A stretch of DNA of 64,000 nucleotides, taken from NCBI RefSeq assembly GCF_009695605.1, contig NZ_VUNQ01000009.1, positions 1-64,000 of the forward strand. The letters are read 5' to 3'. A program made the translations under genes and the position numbers. Each line of letters opens with the position of its first letter. Positions within the stretch are counted from its first letter, which is position 1. Shown piece by piece: positions 35,539 to 45,156 of this stretch. The stretch is from Tissierella pigra (GTDB lineage: Bacteria; Bacillota; Clostridia; Tissierellales; Tissierellaceae). The notes beneath the pieces were generated by a model. That model worked only from the letters and a program-made list of their open reading frames with translations. It was not told where the DNA came from and made no database searches.

Positions 35539-36630
35539 ATGAAAGAAAAACTTGTTAAAAAAAATAATAATCAAGGATTATTTAAGGGAACGTCTATTTA
35601 TGTAGGCGTTACTCTTCTTTTAATACTTACACTAATTTTTTCCATATTAACATCTGTAACTATGGGTTCTGTAGATATATCAGCTAAAGATATATATCAA
35701 ATAATTTTCTATAAATTATTTGATATAGGAACTGAAGAAAGCTTACCAAGTAGTTCAGCTATTGATATTGTATGGTTTATTAGACTTCCTAGAATAATCC
35801 TTGCCACCTGTGTTGGAATGGGACTTTCCATATCAGGTCTAATCATGCAGGCAGTAGTAAAAAATCCATTGGCAGATCCGTATATATTGGGAGTATCTTC
35901 AGGAGCATATTTAGGGGCTACCATTGCCATTATGTTAGGAGTCGGGTCCTTCTTAGGCTCTAATTACGTTGGAATCTGTGCTTTTATAGGTGCCTTTATA
36001 ATTTCAATTTTAGTAATGGTAATGTCAAATATAAACAGTAAAGCAAATTCTACAAAATTATTGTTATCAGGTATGGCACTTAGTTCCCTTTGTTCTGCCT
36101 TTTCAAGCTTTATAATATATTATACTGATGATAAAGAAAGGCTTAGAAGTATTACTGACTGGATAATGGGTAGTTTAGCAGGAGCAAATTGGGATACTAT
36201 AAAATTTATATTTCCAATAATTTTAATTGCTGTAGTATTTTTCATAACACAATATAGAACTTTAAATTTAATGTTACTTGGAGATGAAGTTTCTATTACT
36301 TTGGGAAAAGATCTCCATATATATCGTCAAATATATCTATTAGTAACTTCTTTAATAATAGGGCTCATAGTTTATTCATCTGGAATAATAGGATTTGTTG
36401 GATTAATAATTCCACATATAGTAAGGATATTATTTGGAACAGACCATAAGAAAATAATATTTATAAATGCTTTATCTGGATCAATATTTCTAATATGGGC
36501 AGATGTGCTTTCCAGAATCATTATTCCTGGAAGTGAACTTCCCATAGGAATTTTAATATCTATGATAGGAACTCCAATTTTCATATATTTAATGATTAGT
36601 AAATCCTATGGATTTGGAGGTGGCAGATAA
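35539..36630 (+). CDS. btuC: ABC importer permease, BtuC/FecCD family
   Basis: 363 residues with about ten helices, as in BtuC. Conserved parts: VKNPLADPYILGVSSGAYLG and GIIGFVGLIIPHIVRILFG, the latter forming the coupling helix to the ATPase, and the end SELPIGILISMIGTPIF. It forms the B12 channel homodimer by family analogy. Its stop overlaps the ATPase start by one base, so the two are translationally coupled. Confidence 0.93.
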   Translation: MKEKLVKKNNNQGLFKGTSIYVGVTLLLILTLIFSILTSVTMGSVDISAKDIYQIIFYKLFDIGTEESLPSSSAIDIVWFIRLPRIILATCVGMGLSISGLIMQAVVKNPLADPYILGVSSGAYLGATIAIMLGVGSFLGSNYVGICAFIGAFIISILVMVMSNINSKANSTKLLLSGMALSSLCSAFSSFIIYYTDDKERLRSITDWIMGSLAGANWDTIKFIFPIILIAVVFFITQYRTLNLMLLGDEVSITLGKDLHIYRQIYLLVTSLIIGLIVYSSGIIGFVGLIIPHIVRILFGTDHKKIIFINALSGSIFLIWADVLSRIIIPGSELPIGILISMIGTPIFIYLMISKSYGFGGGR

Positions 36631-37403
36631 TGGAAATGTCATCTAAAAATTTAGTGGTATATTTAGGTGGAAAGAAAATTTTAAATGATTTAAGTCTACA
36701 TATTAAAAATAAGGAATTCGTAGGGATAATAGGTCCAAATGGAAGTGGCAAAAGTACTTTACTTAAAGCTTTATATAGAACTTTAAGGCCAAACTCAGGA
36801 ACTATTTATATAGATGATAAAAATATAGATGATATTTCATTAAAAGAAACAGCTAAAAAAATAGCAGTAGTAGCACAACATAATGATTCAGATTTTGACT
36901 TTTCTGTAATAGATATGGTTCTAATAGGAAGAACTCCCCATAAAAAGTTTATGGAAAGGGATAATCCAAATGACTATAAAATAGCTTTAGAATCCTTGGA
37001 AAAAGTTGGAATGACCAATTTTTCTGATAGAAGTTTTAATAGTCTATCGGGAGGAGAAAAACAAAGGGTTATTTTAGCAAGAGCATTAGCTCAAGAAACA
37101 AAATGTTTGATTTTAGATGAACCAACAAATCATTTAGATATAAAATACCAGCTTCAATTTATGTCTATTGCTAAAAGTTTAGAAATTACAGTAATATCTG
37201 CAATTCATGATTTAAATATAGCTGCTCTATATTGTGATAAGATTTATGCAATGAAATCAGGTGAAATAATAGACTATGGCACTCCAAAAGAAGTATTAAC
37301 AAAAAAACTAATTAAAGTTTTATATGAAGTAGATTCAGAAGTCAATATAAATAAGGATACGAATACTATGAATATAGTTTTTAAACCTTTTGAAATTCAA
37401 TAG
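36630..37403 (+). CDS. btuD: ABC importer ATP-binding protein, BtuD/FepC type
   Basis: 257 residues: Walker A GPNGSGKST, Q-loop AVVAQHNDSD, signature SLSGGEKQRV, Walker B CLILDEPTNHLD and H-loop SAIHDLN. It powers the BtuC-type permease. Last gene of the riboswitch operon, followed directly by a terminator. Confidence 0.95.
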   Translation: MEMSSKNLVVYLGGKKILNDLSLHIKNKEFVGIIGPNGSGKSTLLKALYRTLRPNSGTIYIDDKNIDDISLKETAKKIAVVAQHNDSDFDFSVIDMVLIGRTPHKKFMERDNPNDYKIALESLEKVGMTNFSDRSFNSLSGGEKQRVILARALAQETKCLILDEPTNHLDIKYQLQFMSIAKSLEITVISAIHDLNIAALYCDKIYAMKSGEIIDYGTPKEVLTKKLIKVLYEVDSEVNINKDTNTMNIVFKPFEIQ

Positions 37404-37427
37404 TCTGGTGATTTTCACCAGACTATT
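37399..37427. terminator. Terminator after the B12 importer operon
   Basis: AATAGTCTGGTGA / TCACCAGACTATT, loop TTT, starting at the last stop codon. The T tract is weak (TTCATAT). The Lon-like gene converges on it. Confidence 0.7.
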
Positions 37428-37444
37428 TCATATATCTACTTTAT

Positions 37445-39835
37445 CTATTCTTCCCCAAAATCTTGACTTAACATAGAATAGTATATTAACTTTTCCTGTA
37501 CATAGTGATTTATAGTATTTTCTTCGTATTCTCCATCTTCATTTAGCTGTCCTGCTTTTATACCTGTTAATATTTCTATTCCTTCATCAATAGTATTCAC
37601 AGCATATATAGTAAACATTCCTGACTTTACAGCATTTATTACTTCATCATTTAGCATTAAATTTTCCACATTTATTCTTGGAATTATTACTCCTTTATCA
37701 CCTTTCAATCCTTTTAATTTACACACATTATAAAATCCTTCTATTTTCTCATTTACTCCACCTATAGGCTGAATTATTCCCTTTTGATTTACAGAACCTG
37801 TTACTGCTATTCCTTGTTTTATGGGAACATCACCTAAGCTAGACAGTATAGCATATAGTTCTGTACTTGAAGCACTGTCTCCATCTATACCATCATAGGA
37901 TTGTTCAAAGGTAATACTTGCAGTCATGGATAATTGAATGTTTTTGGCATATTTTTCACCTAAATATCCACTCATAATTAATACGCCTTTATCATGTATA
38001 TTTCCACTTTGTTCTGCCTCTTTTTCAATATTTATTATTCCATCTTTACCATAGTAAGTATTTGCTGTTATTTTAGTCGGTCTTCCAAAGGAATACTGAC
38101 CTAAGTCAATTACCGACAATCCATTGATTTCCCCTACCTTTTCTCCTTCTATGTCTATTAAAATAGTACCATTATTAATTAATTCTAAAACTCTTTCTTC
38201 ATAAGAGTTGTTTCTATATTGTTTTTTTAGAATTGCTTTTTTTACATCTTCTTTACCTACTATTTTTTTAAATTCACTTCTAGCCCATCCATCTGCTTCA
38301 TATATTATTTCTACTAATTCATTAAATCCGGATGTTAATTTATTTTTTTCATCTGCGATTCTACTGCTTATATCTATAATAGCTCCTAGAGCATCCCTAT
38401 GAAATGGAAGTAAGTTCTCTTTCTTACATTGATAAGCTACAAAAGAGCCTATTTTTATAATATTTTCATATGTTCTTTCCATTTCAGTATCAAAATCTGC
38501 TCTTATTCTAAACAATTTCTTAAATTCTTCATCATAAGAATATAATATATGATATGTTAAATAATCTCCTACTATTATTACCTTTATATCTAAAGGTATT
38601 GGCTCTGGATTTAAAGTTTCTGAAGCTATATCCAATCCAAGTACATTTTCTATTTTTAACTTTTCTGTAGTTAAGGTTCTTTTTAATCCATCCCATGAAA
38701 ATTTATTTTGTAAAATATCTTTCGCTTGGATTATTATATATCCACCATTTGCTTCGTGCATGGAACCTGATTTGATTCTAGTATGGTCTGTTTTTGCAAC
38801 ACCCATTTCATTTGCATATTCTATTTTACCAAATAAATTATAATAGTTTGGGTTCATCTCTCTAATTACAGGAGAGCCTTTAGTTTGACTATTATCTATA
38901 AATAAATTTATAAAATATCTTTTCAGAAAATCCTCCTTCTTATTTCCCTGAAAAAATATTTTTTCCATATAATCTTCTTCTTCATCAACTAAGAACATTT
39001 CATAATTCTTTACTATATCCTCTTTAATTTCTAAAAGAAATTTAAATATATCAATATTCTCTCTATATCTTACTTGTATTGGTCCTATAAAAGTAGTCAC
39101 TACTAATGTGACCTGTTCTTCTTTTAATTTTTTTATTTCATTTTTAAGTTTTGATTCAACAGCCTTTATTCCTTTAATATAATCATAAGATTTTTGAGTT
39201 AACTCTATGGATATATTACCTAATACTTCTATTTCTTCATCTGTTAATTCATCAAGTTCTTCATCTGACATAGGTCTATTTCCAACTAAGGGTATACTGA
39301 GAAGTCCTTGGTCTGTTTGTTTAAATACAAAATTATATTTTTTAGCAAATTGATTTAATTCTTGAAGTATGGATTCGGCTAATTTTTTATTCTCATTGAA
39401 TACTGCATTTTTACTATCTTCATAAAGTTTTGAATTCAAAGCTTTTGGTATTTCAATATCTATATTTTTAATTGCAGATTCTATTTCTTGTTTAAAATTT
39501 ATTCCTTCTCCTGGCTCTAAACTTATAGCTTTGGGACAATTAGCTTTTTTAAAATTATATACATAACACCAGTCTTTAGGTATTGGTTTTTCCTTTGCGA
39601 ATTCCTTTGCAATTAAATAAGAATAGGAGTTTCTTCCTGTACCTGTAAATCCTGATACATAAATATTATATCCTTTTCTTTTCATAGAAATCCCATATTT
39701 TATAGCTTCCATGGCTCTATCTTGCCCAATAAGATCTCTAGATTCTACGCATTCTTCTGTAGTTTCATATGGAAATATATTTGGATCACATTGGTTTCTC
39801 AATTTCTCAATTGGAACTATATATTTTTCTAACAT
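37445..39835 (-). CDS. Lon-like ATP-dependent protease (AAA_32/Lon_C type)
   Basis: 796 residues. The N-terminal ATPase has a Walker A variant GFTGTGRNS, with Arg where most ATPases have Lys; I believe this is usual for this subfamily. The C-terminal Lon protease domain carries the catalytic Ser in DGDSASSTELY and Lys in GGVNEKIEGF. It resembles LonB-like predicted proteases rather than classical LonA, as the Lon N-domain is missing. Substrates unknown. AGGTGA-type site upstream of ATG 39835. Confidence 0.9.
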   Translation of the reverse strand: MLEKYIVPIEKLRNQCDPNIFPYETTEECVESRDLIGQDRAMEAIKYGISMKRKGYNIYVSGFTGTGRNSYSYLIAKEFAKEKPIPKDWCYVYNFKKANCPKAISLEPGEGINFKQEIESAIKNIDIEIPKALNSKLYEDSKNAVFNENKKLAESILQELNQFAKKYNFVFKQTDQGLLSIPLVGNRPMSDEELDELTDEEIEVLGNISIELTQKSYDYIKGIKAVESKLKNEIKKLKEEQVTLVVTTFIGPIQVRYRENIDIFKFLLEIKEDIVKNYEMFLVDEEEDYMEKIFFQGNKKEDFLKRYFINLFIDNSQTKGSPVIREMNPNYYNLFGKIEYANEMGVAKTDHTRIKSGSMHEANGGYIIIQAKDILQNKFSWDGLKRTLTTEKLKIENVLGLDIASETLNPEPIPLDIKVIIVGDYLTYHILYSYDEEFKKLFRIRADFDTEMERTYENIIKIGSFVAYQCKKENLLPFHRDALGAIIDISSRIADEKNKLTSGFNELVEIIYEADGWARSEFKKIVGKEDVKKAILKKQYRNNSYEERVLELINNGTILIDIEGEKVGEINGLSVIDLGQYSFGRPTKITANTYYGKDGIINIEKEAEQSGNIHDKGVLIMSGYLGEKYAKNIQLSMTASITFEQSYDGIDGDSASSTELYAILSSLGDVPIKQGIAVTGSVNQKGIIQPIGGVNEKIEGFYNVCKLKGLKGDKGVIIPRINVENLMLNDEVINAVKSGMFTIYAVNTIDEGIEILTGIKAGQLNEDGEYEENTINHYVQEKLIYYSMLSQDFGEE

Positions 39836-39932
39836 TATGATTCACCTCCGTAGATAACTATTCTAATTATACATTATTTCCTAATTTAATGTATTCTAAT
39901 TTCTAAAATTGTTTACAAAAACTTTGCAATGA

Positions 39933-39960
39933 AAAAAGGATAGATTTCTCTATCCTTTTT
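39933..39960 (-). terminator. Terminator after the PrcB-like gene
   Basis: AAAAAGGATAGA / TCTATCCTTTTT, loop TTTC; on the minus strand the stem ends in CCTTTTTTC. It lies between two leftward genes and isolates the Lon-like gene. Confidence 0.8.
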
Positions 39961-40047
39961 ATTTTATAATATTAGACTTTATTTTCTATCTATACTATAC
40001 CTAAAGTATAAACTAATCCATAAGATTTATAATTTTAGTTATAGGTT

Positions 40048-40485
40048 TTATTCATTGTATTCTATATCTAAATGAACTTCTTCTGGCATATTTTTCAAAT
40101 TAGTTTTGACTACTATATATGGATAATCATATTCTTGCTCCACTATTTCATTAGGATCTGGATCAGTAAACTTTGCATAAACTACTATATCAAATACTTC
40201 TTTTGAATATTTTTCTTTCATTATTTGGTCTATCTCTACTAAATATCCTTTAGAATTCTTTTCTCCCCTAGTTACCACTACATAAATTTCATCTCTATAT
40301 TTACAGGTTAAGGCTCTTTCCTCAATTAAATACTTTGGCAGCATTTCAGAAATCTTCTCTGGAATTTCCTCCTCTTTTACTACTTTAAACTTTATTTGTT
40401 CATCATTTCCTTTTATCATCTTAGGTATAAATAAAGCTCCAATAATCAAAATAATTGCCAAGGCTATAATATAATTTCTTTTCAC
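40048..40485 (-). CDS. Membrane-anchored PrcB C-terminal-like protein
   Basis: 145 residues: N-terminal anchor (YIIALAIILIIGALFI), then a small beta domain. IYVVVTRGEKNSKGYLVEID and the closing YDYPYIVVKTNL match the PrcB C-terminal domain, a module tied to proteases and spore or envelope proteins. No catalytic residue is expected. AGGGATTGG-type site upstream of ATG 40485. Confidence 0.65.
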   Translation of the reverse strand: MKRNYIIALAIILIIGALFIPKMIKGNDEQIKFKVVKEEEIPEKISEMLPKYLIEERALTCKYRDEIYVVVTRGEKNSKGYLVEIDQIMKEKYSKEVFDIVVYAKFTDPDPNEIVEQEYDYPYIVVKTNLKNMPEEVHLDIEYNE

Positions 40486-40554
40486 TCCAATCCCTCCAAG
40501 TAATTAATCTTATATCATTAATATTCCTAAATGGACTGGATTATGTATAATTAT

Positions 40555-41715
40555 TTAATCATTTATATTAACTAAGGTTGTATTTCTCCTTAATTTAATA
40601 TTAAATTTCGGTATTCTACCTAGTAAAAGCCATCTGTTTTTCAATGTTGCAATTAACAGTACCAAGAGGAAGGTAAAAATTATTCCTAAAAATACTAATA
40701 TTAATAAAGAACTAAGTCTGCTATATCCTAAGGCAGCAGGAAATTTACTAAATATCTTATATTTTATTTCCTCTAAAACTATAGGATGTGCAAAGTATAT
40801 TCCTAAGGAATAAGTTCCAAAGGTTTTTATTATATTAAACTTTCCTACCATTCTCTTTGTAACCCACATTAATATTGGCATAGTAGCTAAGGTATAGATC
40901 ATGGTTTCAGGTCTTATGGATCCAAAGTTATCATAATAATCCCTACCTCCATTTAGAAATATATTATAATATACTTGTCCTACATAAACACACATAACTC
41001 CAATATAAACAATAAATAATAGTTTAATATTTCTTTCAATGTAATTTTCTATTTTTTCGTAGTTTAACCCTAAAATACCTCCAGCTATAAAATAGAAAAA
41101 CCATCCAAATATGCTCTTCCAATAATAAAGATTAAAGTATCCTACTATTCCTGCTGTATTATAATTTTTAAAATATCTTCCATATATAAGTATCATGGCT
41201 TGAAGTATAAAAGTTATAAAAAATAATTTAATTGGATTTTCTTGCATTGGTTTAGTTAAATATCTTATTAATAGCGGTAATATTATATAGAACTGAAATA
41301 TTAAAACTATAAAATATAGATGTGGAAATGCTGTTCCAAATATTATTTCCTTAAATAATATTGGTATCTGATTAATACTAAAAGAAATACCTGAAATATA
41401 ACATCTATAAAGAAAATATATTGATGACCATATTATATATGGTATCAGAATATATAAAACCTTTTTAGTATAAAACTTTTTTACATTAAATTCTTCTCTA
41501 CTTCTATAGTTATAAAATAATACTAACCCTGAAATCATCATAAATACGGGGGAACCAAATCTAAAAAATTGATTAAAAAATATTCCTAAATACATTGCCT
41601 TAGAATTAAATGTAGAATTTACAGCAAATACACCTGTTCCATGAATAATTAGTATACCCAGTGCAGCTATAGCCCTTATATAGTATAATTCTTCTATCTG
41701 CTTTCTCTTTACCAT
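40555..41715 (-). CDS. Membrane acyltransferase family 3 (OafA/YrhL-like)
   Basis: 386 residues with about ten helices. The start ELYYIRAIAALGILIIHGTG contains the conserved R and H of acyltransferase-3 proteins, and GSPVFMMISGLVLF follows. Such enzymes carry acetyl or succinyl groups across the membrane to modify wall glycans. It stands just left of the wall glycan cluster, separated by a terminator, so modification of that polymer is plausible. Confidence 0.9.
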   Translation of the reverse strand: MVKRKQIEELYYIRAIAALGILIIHGTGVFAVNSTFNSKAMYLGIFFNQFFRFGSPVFMMISGLVLFYNYRSREEFNVKKFYTKKVLYILIPYIIWSSIYFLYRCYISGISFSINQIPILFKEIIFGTAFPHLYFIVLIFQFYIILPLLIRYLTKPMQENPIKLFFITFILQAMILIYGRYFKNYNTAGIVGYFNLYYWKSIFGWFFYFIAGGILGLNYEKIENYIERNIKLLFIVYIGVMCVYVGQVYYNIFLNGGRDYYDNFGSIRPETMIYTLATMPILMWVTKRMVGKFNIIKTFGTYSLGIYFAHPIVLEEIKYKIFSKFPAALGYSRLSSLLILVFLGIIFTFLLVLLIATLKNRWLLLGRIPKFNIKLRRNTTLVNIND

Positions 41716-41734
41716 TAATCTTCACCTCATATTT

Positions 41735-41777
41735 TATAATATAAAGACCTCTAATAATTAGAGGCCTTTATATTATA
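41735..41777 (-). terminator. Terminator after the split transketolase genes
   Basis: A 21-bp stem with one G-T pair (41735-41755 with 41757-41777) overlaps the transketolase stop codon and is AT-rich at its base, ending TTTATATTATA on the minus strand. Confidence 0.7.
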
Positions 41778-42693
41778 TCATCTTCTTTACATTTTGAACT
41801 ATATTATCTACACTAAGACCATATTTATCAAGTAATTCAAAACCGTCTCCTGATTCACCAAAGGTATCCATAGTACCAATTCTAACCATAGGAACTAACT
41901 GATTCTCAACTACTACTTCTGCTACTGCACTACCTAATCCACCTATTATACTATGTTCTTCAACTGTTACTATAGCTTTAGTTTCTTTAGCAGCTTTTAT
42001 TATAATATCTTTATCTATAGGTTTTATGGTAGACATATTTATAACTCTCGCTTTAATCCCTTCTTCCAAAAGCTTTTCTGAAGCAGTTAAGGCTCTTTCT
42101 ACCATGACTCCTGTAGCTATAATCGTTACATCTGTTCCTTCTTTTAGTTCTACACCTTTACCTATTTCAAATTTATAATTTTCATCAAATATTACTGGAG
42201 TCTTTGCTCTCCCAAGTCTTATATATACTGGTCCATAATGTTTAGCTGCCTCATATATACATTGTTTCGCTTCTATACCATCTGCTGGGCTTAAAACCAC
42301 CATATTAGGTAAAGACCTCATTAAACTAATATCTTCTAATGCCTGATGAGTTGCCCCATCTTCTCCTACTGTTAACCCTGCATGGGTTGCAGCTATTTTT
42401 ACATTTAAGTTTGGATAACATACGGAGTTCCTTATGATTTCAAAGGCACGTCCTGTTGCAAACATAGCAAAAGTACTTGCAAAAGGAATCTTTCCAGCTG
42501 TAGCAAGTCCTGCTGCTGTACCTATTAAATTTTGCTCTGCTATACCTACATTAAAAAATCTTTCAGGGAAAGACTTTGCAAATACGGATGTTTTTGTAGA
42601 ACCAGAAAGATCTGCATCTAATACTACAATATCCTCATTTATTCCACCTAATTCTTTCAAAGCTTCTCCATAGGCATCTCTAGTTGCAATCAT
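41773..42693 (-). CDS. Transketolase, C-terminal subunit
   Basis: 306 residues comprising the pyrimidine-binding and C-terminal domains of a split transketolase: RFFNVGIAEQNLIGTAAGLA contains the catalytic Glu that activates thiamine diphosphate. It overlaps the N-terminal subunit gene by one base. Together they interconvert pentose- and hexose-phosphate sugars (non-oxidative pentose pathway) or, in some split versions, serve sugar-precursor synthesis. Confidence 0.93.
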   Translation of the reverse strand: MIATRDAYGEALKELGGINEDIVVLDADLSGSTKTSVFAKSFPERFFNVGIAEQNLIGTAAGLATAGKIPFASTFAMFATGRAFEIIRNSVCYPNLNVKIAATHAGLTVGEDGATHQALEDISLMRSLPNMVVLSPADGIEAKQCIYEAAKHYGPVYIRLGRAKTPVIFDENYKFEIGKGVELKEGTDVTIIATGVMVERALTASEKLLEEGIKARVINMSTIKPIDKDIIIKAAKETKAIVTVEEHSIIGGLGSAVAEVVVENQLVPMVRIGTMDTFGESGDGFELLDKYGLSVDNIVQNVKKMI

Positions 42694-43502
42694 TATTTAG
42701 CACCTCCTAATTCTTCTAAGGCTTTTTGAGCTTCTTCTTTTGATGGAGCTTTTCCATGCCAACCTACTTGATTTTCCATAAATGATACTCCTTTTCCCTT
42801 AGAAGTTTTAGCTATTATTATTGTTGGTTTATCTTTAGTTGCTTTTGCCTTCTCTATTGATTCAAGTATTTCATCTATAGAGTGACCATCTATGGTCAAT
42901 ACATTCCATCCAAATGATTTAAACTTTTCATCTATTGGTTCAATATTCATTATATCTTTATTAGATCCATCTATTTGAAGTCCGTTATGGTCTAAAAACA
43001 CTGTAATATTGTCTAGTTTATAGTGAGCTGAAAGCATTGCAGCCTCCCATATTAGACCCTCTTGACATTCTCCATCTCCTATTACTCCATATACTCTATA
43101 ATCCTTATTATTCAGTTTACCTGCTAAAGCCATGCCATTTGCAGCAGCCAAACCTTGTCCTAAAGAACCTGTGGTCATATCAACCCCTGGTATTTCCTTC
43201 ATATCAGGATGTCCCTGTAGTATAGAACCCATTTTTCTAAAGTTCTTCAGTTCTTCCTTAGGAAAAAATCCTCTTTCTGCTAAAGTACCATATAATACTG
43301 GTGTACCATGACCCTTTGAAAGTACAAATCTATCTCTATCCTCCCATTTTGGATTAGAAGTATCTATATTCATTTCCTTGAAGTATAATGCTGTTAATAT
43401 TTCAACTGCTGACAATGAACCTCCAGGGTGTCCTGATTGTGATTCTTCTAACATTTCAATAATATCAACTCTTATTTTTCGAGCTATTTCTTTTAATTCC
43501 AT
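42693..43502 (-). CDS. Transketolase, N-terminal subunit
   Basis: 269 residues holding the thiamine-diphosphate-binding domain: SKGHGTPVLYG, GSLGQGLAAANGMALA and the GDGE...N cofactor motif (GDGECQEGLIWEA, then FLDHNGLQ). Pairs with the C-terminal subunit encoded downstream. AGGAGGTAGATAGGAAA upstream of ATG 43502. It follows the YitT gene by 15 bases in the same leftward cluster. Confidence 0.94.
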   Translation of the reverse strand: MELKEIARKIRVDIIEMLEESQSGHPGGSLSAVEILTALYFKEMNIDTSNPKWEDRDRFVLSKGHGTPVLYGTLAERGFFPKEELKNFRKMGSILQGHPDMKEIPGVDMTTGSLGQGLAAANGMALAGKLNNKDYRVYGVIGDGECQEGLIWEAAMLSAHYKLDNITVFLDHNGLQIDGSNKDIMNIEPIDEKFKSFGWNVLTIDGHSIDEILESIEKAKATKDKPTIIIAKTSKGKGVSFMENQVGWHGKAPSKEEAQKALEELGGAK

Positions 43503-43517
43503 TTTCCTATCTACCTC

Positions 43518-44378
43518 CTATTTTTTCTTTTCATCTGTAAATCCTTCACCTACTACTTCAGACATTTCAGATACCATAATAAATGCAAATGGATCTACTT
43601 CTTTTACTATTTCTTTTACCTTACTAAACTGAGATCTGCTAACTACACATAGCAAAACATCTTTATCCGCCTTTGTATACATACCTTTTCCTTTAAGAGC
43701 AGTAACCCCTCTATCAATTTCTACCATAAGTCTTTGACTTACTTCTTCAGGCATATCTGTAACAATATAAAATCCCTTTAAATATCCAATTCCTTCTAAA
43801 ATCATATCTATTACTTTCATTATAACAAACATGGCTATAACTGAATATAGGGATATTTCAATATTTTTCTCAACGATACCTGCAAATATAACTACACAAA
43901 AATCAATCATAGTCATAAATGTGGCTACGCTTAAATTTGGAAATTTTTTATTTAAAATAGAACCTGCTAAGTCTGTTCCACCCGTAGTTCCTCCAAATTT
44001 AAAGACTATACCTAGTCCTATACCCATTAATACTCCCCCAAATATGGAGGACAGTAAGAAGTCATGAGTTAAAACTGTTGGTTTTAAAAATTTTAAAAAT
44101 AAGGATAATAAAAATGTTGCATATAATGTTTTTATAGCTGTATCTTTTCCTAATGTTTTTGCACCTAAGAGAAACAATGGAATGTTTATAGCCAAGTTTG
44201 TTAAATATATAGGGACTTTAGATACCTTCTCTAAAACTACAGCAAAACCTGTAACTCCCCCTGGAGCTATGGTATTTGGTGCAAGAAAATATAGTAAGGA
44301 TACTGACATCAAAAATACCCCTATAGTTATTAAAATATAAGAAAATAAAGTTTTATACCATTTGTGGCCGTTGTTCAT
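43518..44378 (-). CDS. YitT family membrane protein (DUF2179)
   Basis: 286 residues: five to six helices, including VFKFGGTTGGTDLAGSIL, and a C-terminal DUF2179 cytoplasmic domain near residues 205-275 (GYLKGFYIVTDMPEEVSQR). YitT proteins are abundant in Firmicutes without a settled function; transport or membrane sensing is assumed. It lies between the TagA-type gene and the transketolase pair. Confidence 0.92.
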   Translation of the reverse strand: MNNGHKWYKTLFSYILITIGVFLMSVSLLYFLAPNTIAPGGVTGFAVVLEKVSKVPIYLTNLAINIPLFLLGAKTLGKDTAIKTLYATFLLSLFLKFLKPTVLTHDFLLSSIFGGVLMGIGLGIVFKFGGTTGGTDLAGSILNKKFPNLSVATFMTMIDFCVVIFAGIVEKNIEISLYSVIAMFVIMKVIDMILEGIGYLKGFYIVTDMPEEVSQRLMVEIDRGVTALKGKGMYTKADKDVLLCVVSRSQFSKVKEIVKEVDPFAFIMVSEMSEVVGEGFTDEKKK

Positions 44379-44391
44379 AAAATTCCCCTTC

Positions 44392-45156
44392 CTACTTTAT
44401 AATGTCTTTAGAAAATAATACTTTTAGCATGAACTTTGGTAAAACTATTTGTCGTTTTATTCTTGAAGGTTCTTTAACTAATCTATACAACCACTCAAGT
44501 CCTAATTTCTGATATATTTCAGGGGCTCTTTTAGAGTTTCCAGCTAATATATCCATTACTCCGCCATTTCCTATGATTACCTTTGCCTTAATCTTGTCTT
44601 TATTGGCATCTATCCAAATTTCCTGTTTAGGAAATCCTAATCCTACAAATATTATATCTGGATTTAAAGAATTAATATTATCTATAACTTTTACTTCTTC
44701 TTCATGGTTCTCATATCCCACATGGATACCTTTAAAATACCCATGATGGTGTCCTGCTATTCTAATATTTGGATAATCCTTTTTTACATTTTCCGCTGCC
44801 ATTTTAGCAACTCCATCTTTTCCACCAAAAAAATAAATACTATAGGAGTTTTCATTGGCTATTTTAAGTAAATTTATAGATAAATCAAATCCTGTTACTC
44901 TTTCTTGTAATGGCTTTTTTTTAATTCTAGAAGCATATATTAACCCTATTCCATCTGGTACTATTAGATCACCCCTATTAATTAAATCTTTAAGACTTTC
45001 ATCATCCTTTGCAACCATTACAATTTCTGTATTAGGGGTGTAAATAGCTTTTGATTTTTCTCCTTTAAGATATTCTTCTAATTGTAATGTTGCCTCTTGT
45101 AAAGTTGTATTATATATTTTTACTCCAAATATTTCTAAAGTTTTAATTACAATCAC
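44392..45156 (-). CDS. WecG/TagA/CpsF-family glycosyltransferase
   Basis: About 254 residues. VPDGIGLIYASRIKKKPLQER, IYFFGGKDGVAKMAAENVKK and FVGLGFPKQEIWI are the three conserved blocks of GT26, which adds N-acetylmannosamine(-uronate) to lipid-linked GlcNAc in teichoic acid or secondary wall polymer synthesis. The start is uncertain: GTG 45156 touches the previous stop (TAG-GTG) without its own site, and AGGTGA just inside would serve a start a few codons later. Confidence 0.9.
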   Translation of the reverse strand: MIVIKTLEIFGVKIYNTTLQEATLQLEEYLKGEKSKAIYTPNTEIVMVAKDDESLKDLINRGDLIVPDGIGLIYASRIKKKPLQERVTGFDLSINLLKIANENSYSIYFFGGKDGVAKMAAENVKKDYPNIRIAGHHHGYFKGIHVGYENHEEEVKVIDNINSLNPDIIFVGLGFPKQEIWIDANKDKIKAKVIIGNGGVMDILAGNSKRAPEIYQKLGLEWLYRLVKEPSRIKRQIVLPKFMLKVLFSKDIIK